This document shows, piece after piece, positions 57,252 to 64,000 of a stretch of DNA of 64,000 nucleotides. The position numbers and the translations under genes are program-made. Every line of letters starts with the position of its first letter. The stretch's first letter is position 1. The DNA lies in the NCBI RefSeq assembly GCF_047272945.1, contig NZ_JBKOPS010000003.1, forward strand, positions 1-64,000, read 5' to 3'. The DNA comes from Rubrolithibacter danxiaensis. Lineage in GTDB: Bacteria > Bacteroidota > Bacteroidia > Sphingobacteriales > Sphingobacteriaceae. The notes beneath the pieces were generated by a model, which searched no databases, had not been told where the DNA came from, and saw only the letters and a list, made by a program, of their open reading frames with translations.

Positions 57252-58103
57252 ATGAAAACGATCAGTGCAGTAATGATGGCAGGAATTTTCCTTGTTTTTA
57301 CAAATATTCGTGCATTCTCACAGAATGAACTGGAACCAGCAATCTCGATAATTGAACCCCATAGCCTTGAGATTACCTACGCGAAAACGACTAACCTAGT
57401 GTTTCCTTATGCCATCAAGAGTGTAGACAGGGGCAGCAAAGACGTGCTTGTTCAGAAAGCAAAGGGCATAGATAATGTACTGCAAATTAAGGCAGGTATA
57501 GAAAACTTTAAAGAGACTAACCTAACGGTCATCACTGCTGACGGAAAACTTTATTCCTACCTCCTGAACTATGTCGAAAACCCGCCAATACTAAATATTC
57601 AATATAGGAAGAGCGGCGTCAAAAAGGACCCTAATGCACTCTTTTCAAGTTCAACTGCCAATGAAGCGGAGGTTCAAGCATGTGCTGAGAAAGTAATTGC
57701 TAAAGAAACAACGATACGTAATATTAAAGATAAAAAGTATGGCGTAAAGCTTCAACTGATCGGTTTGTATGTTCAGGATGAAGTTATGTATTTTCAAATC
57801 CGATTGCAGAATAACACAAATATCAAGTACGATATAGCACAGTTCAGCTTCTTTGTTCGGGATCAGAAAAAATCCAAGCGTACCGCTGCCCATGAAATTG
57901 AAATCAAGCCGCTGCAAGTTCTCGGGAATTCTACTACCATCAACCCAAAGACGGAACAGATCCTCGTCGTCGCCCTACCTAAGTTTACAATTCCCGACAA
58001 GAAGAATTTTCATATCCAGATGATGGAGAACAACGGCGGAAGACATTTAAAGCTAAAAATCCACAATCCTACAATAGTACGGTCTGAACCGATAAATATT
58101 TAA
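57252..58103 (+). CDS. traN: Conjugation protein TraN (VirB9-like, DUF4138)
   Basis: 283 residues with a signal peptide (MMAGIFLVFTNIRAFSQ) and the family core (LEITYAKTTNLVFPYAIKSVD, VDRGSKDVLVQKAKGIDNVL). Outer-membrane-associated ring component that partners TraM. Last recognised tra gene in the operon. Confidence 0.92.
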   Translation: MKTISAVMMAGIFLVFTNIRAFSQNELEPAISIIEPHSLEITYAKTTNLVFPYAIKSVDRGSKDVLVQKAKGIDNVLQIKAGIENFKETNLTVITADGKLYSYLLNYVENPPILNIQYRKSGVKKDPNALFSSSTANEAEVQACAEKVIAKETTIRNIKDKKYGVKLQLIGLYVQDEVMYFQIRLQNNTNIKYDIAQFSFFVRDQKKSKRTAAHEIEIKPLQVLGNSTTINPKTEQILVVALPKFTIPDKKNFHIQMMENNGGRHLKLKIHNPTIVRSEPINI

Positions 58104-58180
58104 GGATATTCCTTTAATCCGCTCTTAACACATCAATCAACTATCGAAAAACTTTTTTTAACACAATAAATTCAAAAGTC

Positions 58181-58993
58181 ATGAACCAGAAAAATTTTGA
58201 GTACTTAAGGGACCAGGTAAAGTTTACCGGCTTTGGAGAAGGCCTGGAAAACGAGTTGAAAGAAAAGATGCAGAAGCAAAGTTCTCAATTTCTGCTGTAT
58301 CATCAGGGTAGTTTCGGAAAGGATTCAACTGCTGCAGTCCTTCATTTCAGAAAATCAGATCAGAGTGATATGTACTTTTTTAATAAGTACGACCTGACGA
58401 TGAAACAGGAAAATAAGCCGGAGGTGATGAATCAGACTTTTTATCTGAATAAGGAACACAATGTAACTTTAAAAGAGGCATACAACCTACTGAATGGAAG
58501 GTCCGTCAATAAGGATCTAACCAACAAAGAAGGGCAGATTTACAACGCTTGGATAAAGTTGGATATGAAAGACACAGATCATAATGGGAACTACAAAATA
58601 AAGCAGTTTCACCAGAATTATGGATTTGATTTGGAAAAAGCATTAGCAAAACACCCAATTAAAGAGTTAAATAATGAACAGGATAAGTCTGCCCTGTTAA
58701 ACTCTCTTCAAAAAGGCAACCGGCAAGTGGTAACCTTTGTTCAAAATGGAAGCGAACAACGGCATTTCATTGAGGCTAACCCCCAATTCAAATCAGTTAC
58801 CATCTATAATGGCAATATGCAGCGCCTCAGTAACAAAGAGGTAAAGGAGGAAAAACAGAGCCAGGCGGAAACTAACTCCCCTAGACAGGAAGCAAAAAAA
58901 GAACGTAAGAGTCAAAATAATGACGAAGATATCTACGCGGTACCAAAAGCTGCAAAGCGAAGAACCAGAAAACAAGGTCAATCGGTAAGTTAG
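58181..58993 (+). CDS. Conserved ICE protein, basic C-terminus
   Basis: 270 residues without signal peptide. The N-terminal part (LRDQVKFTGFGEGLENELKEKM, FYLNKEHNVTLKEAYNLLNGR) resembles proteins of DUF3945 type that sit after the tra genes in related elements. The C-terminus is strongly charged (KEERKSQ, KAAKRRTRKQ), so it may bind nucleic acid. I do not know its function. Confidence 0.65.
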   Translation: MNQKNFEYLRDQVKFTGFGEGLENELKEKMQKQSSQFLLYHQGSFGKDSTAAVLHFRKSDQSDMYFFNKYDLTMKQENKPEVMNQTFYLNKEHNVTLKEAYNLLNGRSVNKDLTNKEGQIYNAWIKLDMKDTDHNGNYKIKQFHQNYGFDLEKALAKHPIKELNNEQDKSALLNSLQKGNRQVVTFVQNGSEQRHFIEANPQFKSVTIYNGNMQRLSNKEVKEEKQSQAETNSPRQEAKKERKSQNNDEDIYAVPKAAKRRTRKQGQSVS

Positions 58994-59006
58994 ATAGGAA
59001 TAAGTA

Positions 59007-59294
59007 ATGTTAGCATTAAAGCCATTGTCAAATTTCTTTTCTGCTATTGCGAATGATCCCCGCATTAGTATTACCCACATTGGTATTTATGCGGCATTAT
59101 TACAGTACTGGCAGGAACATAATTTTGAGAATCCTATGTGTGCTTTTAGCCATGAAATTATGAGGATAGCCAAAATTTCTGCCAGTACTACTTATCATAA
59201 ATGTATACGGGATCTTAACGATTTCGGGTATGTAAAGTATGAGCCTTCTCATAACCGAAATCGGGCGAGTAAGATTTACTTAACTAACTTTTAA
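59007..59294 (+). CDS. Winged-helix-like small protein
   Basis: 95 residues. It resembles replication- or excision-linked DNA-binding proteins, with an alternating layout of ISITHIGIYAALLQYWQ and IMRIAKISASTTYHKCIRDL (a recognition-helix-like segment), then the wing YVKYEPSHN. Its place directly before the recombinase module suggests control of excision. Function is inferred. Confidence 0.65.
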   Translation: MLALKPLSNFFSAIANDPRISITHIGIYAALLQYWQEHNFENPMCAFSHEIMRIAKISASTTYHKCIRDLNDFGYVKYEPSHNRNRASKIYLTNF

Positions 59295-59334
59295 AAGTCT
59301 GTACAGAAACCGCTTTTCTTAAAGGAGGTGTAAA

Positions 59335-59490
59335 ATGGAGAATTGTGCAGTAAGAAAGATAACACCTGAGAAAGTAGTACAAATACTAAAAAAACATGGA
59401 ACAATAATCACCCACCAAGAAGCTAAACTTATGTTGGATTTCCTCTATAAATTCGCTACATTGACCTTGGACCATGTATTGAAAAGATGA
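59335..59490 (+). CDS. 51-residue protein coupled to the recombinase
   Basis: From ATG 59335 it reads MENCAVRKITPEKVVQILKK and ends in LTLDHVLKR. A textbook ribosome site (AAAGGAGGTG) precedes it by 5 bases, which is unusual in Bacteroidota. Its TGA stop overlaps the recombinase ATG (ATGA). I recall a similar small protein next to serine recombinases of related ICEs, so it may be a recombination directionality factor or a coupling partner. Confidence 0.75.
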   Translation: MENCAVRKITPEKVVQILKKHGTIITHQEAKLMLDFLYKFATLTLDHVLKR

Positions 59491-61043
59491 AAGTAGCTGA
59501 TTTATATATAAGAGTAAGTACCGATGAACAAGCAGATAAAGGTTATTCTCAACGCAATCAGGAAGAAGTCTTAAGACGATATTGTCAATTTCATCATATT
59601 CAAATCCGAAAAGTAATTTTTGAAGATCATTCCGCAAAAACTTTTAATCGTCCTGCGTGGAATACATTATTGTCAGACCTTAAAAAGACAAAAGGCAGAC
59701 GATCAGAGTTAGTTTTATTTACGAAATGGGATCGCTTTAGTCGTAATGCTGGTGATGCCTATCAAATGATAGGCATTTTAAAAAGCTATAATATAGAACC
59801 TCAAGCTATTGAGCAACCCTTAGACCTCTCTATTCCTGAAAATAAATTAATGCTTGCCATTTATCTCTCTACTCCCGAGGTAGAAAATGATCGAAGGGCT
59901 TTAAATGTATTTCATGGAATGAGAAGGGCTAGAAAGGAGGGCCGGTGGATGGCTTCGGCTCCTGTAGGTTATAAGAATTCTGTATCTGAAAGTGGGAAAA
60001 AGCTTATTGTACCAAAAGAGCCTGAGGCAACAATCATAAAAAAATCTTTTGAGTGCATTGCTGAAGGGCAATTCTCAACGGAACAAATCTGGAAAGTAGC
60101 TAGGGAAAGCGGACTAAAGTGTAGCAAGAATAATTTCCTTACTGCTATGCGCAATCCTGTTTATTGTGGAAAGATTACTATCCCTAAATATAAGGACGAA
60201 GAAAAGCAGGTGGTGCAAGGACTCCACCAGCCCATAATCTCCGAGCGTTTGTTTTACGAGGTTCAAGATGTAATGGATGGACGCAAGAGACAACAGGGAA
60301 CAAAAATAATGTCTCCAGACGAATTACCTCTACGAGGGTTCCTATTATGCACCCGCTGTACTAGAGTGTTGACTGGAAGTGCTTCCAAAGGAAGAAATCA
60401 ATATTATTACTACTACCATTGCTCTTCTAAATGCGGATGCAGATATAAAGCAGAAGAAGTCAATGAGGTATTCTTTAATGAAATTAAAAGATTTGCTCCT
60501 AAGCCTGGAATAGCCGAAGTATGCAAAGAAGTGATCCTCGATGTTTATAACTCCGACTTCGCTGCAAAAGGCGACGGAAGAAAAGAAGTCCTAGATCAAA
60601 TAGAGGTATTAAGCAAAAGACAAAAGAATGCCCGTGAACTTCTGCTCAAAGGAGACCTAGACGGAGCCGAATATAAAGAAATAAAATTTGAATGCGAATC
60701 TAAGATAAACGCACTGGAAGCAAAGATCAGCGACCTTTCAATGAGTCAAATCAGTATTGAGGATGATCTTAATAAGGCGGTCGAAGCCTTGTCTTCTTTA
60801 AACGGTATAACAAGCTTAAATAATGGAAAAATAAGCAGAGAGCTAATTGGTTCGATGTACCCCGAAAAATTCACTTTTGAAAATCTAAAAGATCGAACCG
60901 CTCGCGTTAATGAAATCGCCTCAGTTATGTACCAGATTACCAACAGTTTGGAGAATAAAGAACAAAGGGCAAGTTCTGACTTCTCAGACTTGCCCTGTTG
61001 GGTGCGCCCACCTGGGCTCGAACCAGGGACCAAAAGATTATGA
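59487..61043 (+). CDS. Large serine recombinase (ICE integrase)
   Basis: 518 residues. The catalytic domain starts YIRVSTDEQ (Ser11), then YQMIGILKSYNIEPQAIEQ and a Recombinase domain (MRRARKEGRWMASAPVGYKN, NPVYCGKI). A zinc ribbon (CTRCTRVLTGSAS, HCSSKCGC) and a coiled coil follow. It integrates and excises the ICE. The last 28 or so residues (from about EQRASSDF to PPGLEPGTKRL) are encoded by the tRNA terminator and body on the other strand, so they belong to the host flank and replace the natural C-terminus when the element is integrated. Confidence 0.92.
   Translation: MKVADLYIRVSTDEQADKGYSQRNQEEVLRRYCQFHHIQIRKVIFEDHSAKTFNRPAWNTLLSDLKKTKGRRSELVLFTKWDRFSRNAGDAYQMIGILKSYNIEPQAIEQPLDLSIPENKLMLAIYLSTPEVENDRRALNVFHGMRRARKEGRWMASAPVGYKNSVSESGKKLIVPKEPEATIIKKSFECIAEGQFSTEQIWKVARESGLKCSKNNFLTAMRNPVYCGKITIPKYKDEEKQVVQGLHQPIISERLFYEVQDVMDGRKRQQGTKIMSPDELPLRGFLLCTRCTRVLTGSASKGRNQYYYYYHCSSKCGCRYKAEEVNEVFFNEIKRFAPKPGIAEVCKEVILDVYNSDFAAKGDGRKEVLDQIEVLSKRQKNARELLLKGDLDGAEYKEIKFECESKINALEAKISDLSMSQISIEDDLNKAVEALSSLNGITSLNNGKISRELIGSMYPEKFTFENLKDRTARVNEIASVMYQITNSLENKEQRASSDFSDLPCWVRPPGLEPGTKRL
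60967..60995 (-). terminator. Terminator of tRNA-Met, inside the recombinase frame
   Basis: GGGCAAGT-CTGA arms pair with TCAG-ACTTGCCC around CTTC (one bulge). On the minus strand the stem is followed by TTTGTTCTTTATT. It serves the tRNA-Met gene and is therefore chromosomal, although the recombinase frame runs through it. Confidence 0.75.
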
Positions 61044-61076
61044 GTCTTCTACTCTAACCGACTGAGCTATGGGCGC
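61003..61076 (-). tRNA. tRNA-Met (anticodon CAT)
   Basis: 74 bases on the minus strand. Acceptor GCGCCCA pairs with TGGGCGC, the discriminator is A and no CCA is encoded. The D arm is GCTC/GAGT, the anticodon loop CTCATAA and the T arm CCTGG-TTCGAGC-CCAGG. The CAT anticodon fits elongator Met; modified tRNA-Ile (CAU) cannot be excluded. The ICE recombinase reads into it from the other side. Confidence 0.92.
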
Positions 61077-61131
61077 TGCTCATTTTGAGTCTGCAATTTT
61101 ACATATTTGTATCGAATTTCTAAAATCAGAT

Positions 61132-61773
61132 ATGCAAAACATTAAAAATATTATTTTCGACTACGGTAATGTTATTTTCCTTTTAGACTTTAACCGAATC
61201 CACCATACTTTTACTGAACTCGGTATCAGCAATATAGAACACTTTTTCGGTCACGCAGGGCAAAACAAACTTTTTGACGACTTTGATAAAGGAACTATTT
61301 CAGCAGCCGAATTCAGAGATGCTATCCGGAAAGAAACAGGAAAAAATGCGTCGGACGAACAGATTGATGAGGCATGGAATTCTTTGCTGATCGGCGTTCC
61401 TGCAGTTAACCATCAGTTATTATTAAGGGCTAAAAAGAAATACCGAACTTTTTTGCTAAGCAATAACAACGAAATTCATTATAAATGGATCTTGGATTAT
61501 CTTAACAGGGAATATAATATAACTTCTAATGCAGGATTTTTCGAGAAAGACTATTACTCCCATTTAATGGGCATGCGAAAACCTGACAGCGATATTTTTG
61601 AATTTGTATTGCAGGAACAGAAGCTGACAGCTGAAGAAACTTTATTTATTGACGACAGTCAGAAAAATGTTGCTGCCGCAGAAAAGCTGGGCATGCAAAC
61701 ACATTTGATGCAGGCAAATGATAGTCTGGAAAAGTATTTCTTGAGAAGCGGATTATTAAAAACTGAGCTTTAA
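61132..61773 (+). CDS. HAD-superfamily hydrolase
   Basis: 213 residues from ATG 61132; a longer frame beginning at 61069 overlaps the tRNA and is not credible. Motifs: IIFDYGNVIF (nucleophile Asp10), LLSNNNEIHY (motif II Ser), KPDSDIF (Lys) and FIDDSQKNV (acidic pair). This is the YihX-like branch of HAD phosphatases. The first gene on the host side of the junction. Confidence 0.9.
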   Translation: MQNIKNIIFDYGNVIFLLDFNRIHHTFTELGISNIEHFFGHAGQNKLFDDFDKGTISAAEFRDAIRKETGKNASDEQIDEAWNSLLIGVPAVNHQLLLRAKKKYRTFLLSNNNEIHYKWILDYLNREYNITSNAGFFEKDYYSHLMGMRKPDSDIFEFVLQEQKLTAEETLFIDDSQKNVAAAEKLGMQTHLMQANDSLEKYFLRSGLLKTEL

Positions 61774-61811
61774 ACTATAAACAAAGCGTCTTTAGCGTTG
61801 TTAAATAAAAC

Positions 61812-62117
61812 ATGGAAAACTACCAAACCTTATTAGAAGCTTTAGACGGCCTTAAAAAAAGAGGCTTTACGCTCGACTTTAATTTAGCCAATGGCATGCT
61901 TCATAACAGCACAGAAAACATCAATCTGGCTCCGGAAGATTTTAAAATATGTGAGCTGTACCGTTTTGAAGGCATGTCTGATCCTGCAGATAATTCCATT
62001 GTATATGGAATAGAATCAGACAAATATCATGTTAAAGGTGTTTTTGTGAATGCCTACGGTGTTTACTCGGACGACATAAGTGAAGACCTGTTAAAAAAAT
62101 TAAATACGCCGGGCTAA
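61812..62117 (+). CDS. Small conserved Bacteroidota protein
   Basis: 101 residues, cytoplasmic. Contains FTLDFNLANGMLHN, ELYRFEGMSDPADN and VKGVFVNAYGVYSDD. The family is often labelled phosphoribosylpyrophosphate synthetase in databases, but this length cannot hold that enzyme and no PRPP motif is present. The gene ends within 4 bases of the convergent proline dehydrogenase gene. Confidence 0.75.
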   Translation: MENYQTLLEALDGLKKRGFTLDFNLANGMLHNSTENINLAPEDFKICELYRFEGMSDPADNSIVYGIESDKYHVKGVFVNAYGVYSDDISEDLLKKLNTPG

Positions 62118-63319
62118 GACTTCCGGCGTCTTTTTTTCTCCTTTATTATCAGCGACAATTCACGGCCCGTTTGCCCGGCAATTGATTTATTTTCTTCTGC
62201 TCTCCTGAATAAATAAGGCATTACTGCCTTTACCGGACCATAAGGCACATATTTAGCTACATTATATCCGGCATTAGCAAGATTAAAACTGAGGTTATCA
62301 CTCATTCCCAGCAATTGTGAGAAGTAAATATGCGGATGGTTGTGTGCCAATGCGTGCTTCTTCATGAGCTCTGTTAAAATCAGACAGCTATCCTCATTGT
62401 GGGTTCCTGCTACTATAGCAACATGTGATAAGTTTTTTATACAGACATCGAGGGCTTTATTATAATCTGCGTCCGTGCTGGCTTTATCGTCCTGAATCGG
62501 CGATCTGTAAGCAAGCTCTTTTGCCCGCATCCGCTCTTTTTCCATATAAGCGCCTCTTACCAGCTTGGCACCAAGTATAAAACCAAAATCGGCTGCAGTT
62601 GCAATATCTTTTTCCAATGAATCCAGTTTATCCCGACGATACAATTGGTACGTATTAAAAACGATGGCATTTTCCCTGTTATAATAGCGCATCATCTCCA
62701 GTGCAAGGTCATCAATTGTATTCTGTATCCAGCTTTCCTCTGCATCTATCATCACGGGTACATCAAACTCAAAAGCTGTCCGGCAGATGTAATTTACCCT
62801 TGCCTTAACTTTAAAATATTCGGCCTGCTCTGCTGCGCTTAATTCTGCTCCTGTATTTACTTTTTGCAGCAGACTAAAGCGGGCAATACCTGTAAGTTTA
62901 AATACGGTAAACGGAATGCGACTGTCGTGCTGAGCCCGTTTAATGGTGTGAATAATTTCTTCTGCAGTAGCGGTGAACGCCCGCTCGTCTTCCTCTCCTT
63001 CTACCGAATAATCCAAGATTGTCCCCACAGATCCTTTAGCCAGCTGCTGAATGGTGCGCTCACAATCCAGTATATTTTCGCCGCCGCAAAACTGCTCAAA
63101 AATTGTTTTTTTAATTACAGATATAACAGGAAGATTAAGGTTAAGTGCTAAATTAGTAAGCGGAATTCCGGTTTTTACCAGCAACGGACTGCCCATTATT
63201 TTAAATAGCCAGTAAGCTTTATTCAGTTCTTCATCGCTTTTATGTTTAAATGCAATTTCAGTATTATCAAAAGAAAGGATTTCAGAAGTTTCCGCTGCTC
63301 TAATCAAATTACCAGACAT
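62114..63319 (-). CDS. Proline dehydrogenase
   Basis: 401 residues. The FAD-binding barrel signatures are FKLTGIARFSLL, VMIDAEESWIQ, GAKLVRGAYMEKERMRA and the C-terminal PYLFRRAEENKSIAGQ with the RRxxEN substrate-binding motif. It oxidises proline to pyrroline-5-carboxylate. The length is that of the monofunctional enzyme. It is divergent from the S4 gene with a 57-base gap. Confidence 0.93.
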   Translation of the reverse strand: MSGNLIRAAETSEILSFDNTEIAFKHKSDEELNKAYWLFKIMGSPLLVKTGIPLTNLALNLNLPVISVIKKTIFEQFCGGENILDCERTIQQLAKGSVGTILDYSVEGEEDERAFTATAEEIIHTIKRAQHDSRIPFTVFKLTGIARFSLLQKVNTGAELSAAEQAEYFKVKARVNYICRTAFEFDVPVMIDAEESWIQNTIDDLALEMMRYYNRENAIVFNTYQLYRRDKLDSLEKDIATAADFGFILGAKLVRGAYMEKERMRAKELAYRSPIQDDKASTDADYNKALDVCIKNLSHVAIVAGTHNEDSCLILTELMKKHALAHNHPHIYFSQLLGMSDNLSFNLANAGYNVAKYVPYGPVKAVMPYLFRRAEENKSIAGQTGRELSLIIKEKKRRRKS

Positions 63320-63376
63320 ACTGCAAAATTAGGTTTATCTGTTAACAACCATGTATCTATTTTGTAAGTTTGCAAC

Positions 63377-63583
63377 ATGATAGAGTTTGAACTTGAGGGA
63401 GAGTTTATTCCATTGATACAATTATTGAAAGCTACTAACCTGGTGCAAACCGGGGGTGAAGCACAGATAGTTGTTACGGAAGGTTTAGTAAAATATAACG
63501 GTCAGACGGATTACCGGAAACGCCTCAAGGTTAAACGTGGCGATACAGTAGAATTCGACAACAAAAAAATCCTTATTAAATAA
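63377..63583 (+). CDS. S4-domain RNA-binding protein (YbcJ-like)
   Basis: 68 residues forming a single S4 domain (IPLIQLLKATNLVQTGGEAQ, GLVKYNGQTDYRKRLKVKRGD). Such proteins bind RNA, often on the ribosome. It ends 1 base before the aroB start, so they form an operon. Confidence 0.9.
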   Translation: MIEFELEGEFIPLIQLLKATNLVQTGGEAQIVVTEGLVKYNGQTDYRKRLKVKRGDTVEFDNKKILIK

Positions 63584-63584
63584 T

Positions 63585-64000
63585 ATGCAGCCTATTGCAA
63601 GCAACGGTTATTCTGTTTTTTTCGATAATTCTTTACAGGAGGTTAAAAATTTTATCGACAACTCCAATTACTCTAAAATATTTTTTTTAACGGATAGAAA
63701 TACCGGAGAACATTGTTTGCCGCTAATTCACAAACACCTTCCCGACCTGATGAATTACGACATTATTGAGGTGGACCCCGGCGAAGAAAACAAGAATATT
63801 GATTTTTGTATTGGAGTTTGGAACATGCTGCTTGATTTTGGTGCCGATCGCAACAGCTTGCTGATAAACCTGGGCGGCGGCGTAGTTACCGATATGGGTG
63901 GTTTTGCGGCTTCAACCTTTAAACGCGGGATTGATTTTGTTCAGATCCCTACTACCCTCCTGTCACAGGTTGATGCTTCTGTTGGCGGAAAAACCGGCAT
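63585..64000 (+). CDS. aroB: 3-dehydroquinate synthase, 3' end outside the window
   Basis: 138 residues visible from ATG 63585. The NAD-binding and catalytic core is evident: VDPGEENKN, INLGGGVVTDMGGFAAS, FKRGIDFVQIPTTLL and SQVDASVGGKTG. It converts DAHP to 3-dehydroquinate in the shikimate pathway. Cut by the window end. Confidence 0.95.
   Translation, partial: MQPIASNGYSVFFDNSLQEVKNFIDNSNYSKIFFLTDRNTGEHCLPLIHKHLPDLMNYDIIEVDPGEENKNIDFCIGVWNMLLDFGADRNSLLINLGGGVVTDMGGFAASTFKRGIDFVQIPTTLLSQVDASVGGKTG

Noticed and set aside
61069..61131. Longer start for the HAD hydrolase
   Set aside because: It would be translated from the tRNA gene; the ATG at 61132 gives the normal HAD N-terminus.

Overview
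The window comes from a Bacteroidota chromosome, most likely Sphingobacteriaceae (Pedobacter-like). I infer this from the TAnnTTTG-type promoters, the CTnDOT-family tra genes, the DUF6443-RHS and DUF5977 surface proteins, and the host segment of proline dehydrogenase, an S4 protein and AroB at the right end. All names come from reading the sequence; no database search was run.

Region 1 (1-29.9 kb, all minus strand) is a polymorphic-toxin-like island of very large secreted YD/RHS proteins in three operons. Operon I (29743 to 21232) holds a shell-like protein, an RHS protein with a variable C-terminus and two small immunity-like genes. Operon II (16606 to 5180) holds a DUF5977 shell-like protein, a 2250-residue PKD/RHS protein with a toxin-like tail and one immunity-like gene. 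Operon III (4584 to beyond base 1) holds a tail-fibre-like protein and a third shell-like protein cut by the window edge. Each operon begins with the same inverted repeat, ACTGCAGT-N3-ACTGCAGT, placed exactly 9 bases upstream of a -7-like box, so they look co-regulated. Between operons I and II is a small pseudopilin / GspF operon (20734-17032) that ends in a helix-turn-helix gene. The RHS gene of operon II carries an identical 1,028-base tandem duplication that doubles four PKD domains.

Region 2 (about 30.3-60.96 kb) is an integrative and conjugative element (ICE). From the left it has a YhcG-like nuclease, mobC, mobB and mobA, then a likely oriT, then a presumed leading region (primase-like gene, RadC, DUF932, a frameshifted ssb), cargo (ABC exporter, Crp-type regulator, a secreted His/Cys hydrolase-like lipoprotein with a coupled membrane protein), an RteC-like gene, the traE-to-traN transfer operon, and a small gene coupled to a serine recombinase. 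The 3' end of the recombinase reads through the terminator and body of a tRNA-Met gene on the other strand, which marks the right junction with the chromosome. The left junction could not be located. Strong hairpins lie upstream of minus-strand genes in the leading region and could be single-strand promoters or RNA leaders.

Region 3 (61.0-64.0 kb) is ordinary host chromosome: tRNA-Met, a HAD hydrolase, a small conserved protein, proline dehydrogenase, an S4-domain protein and the start of aroB. No rRNA, CRISPR array or complete insertion sequence was seen.
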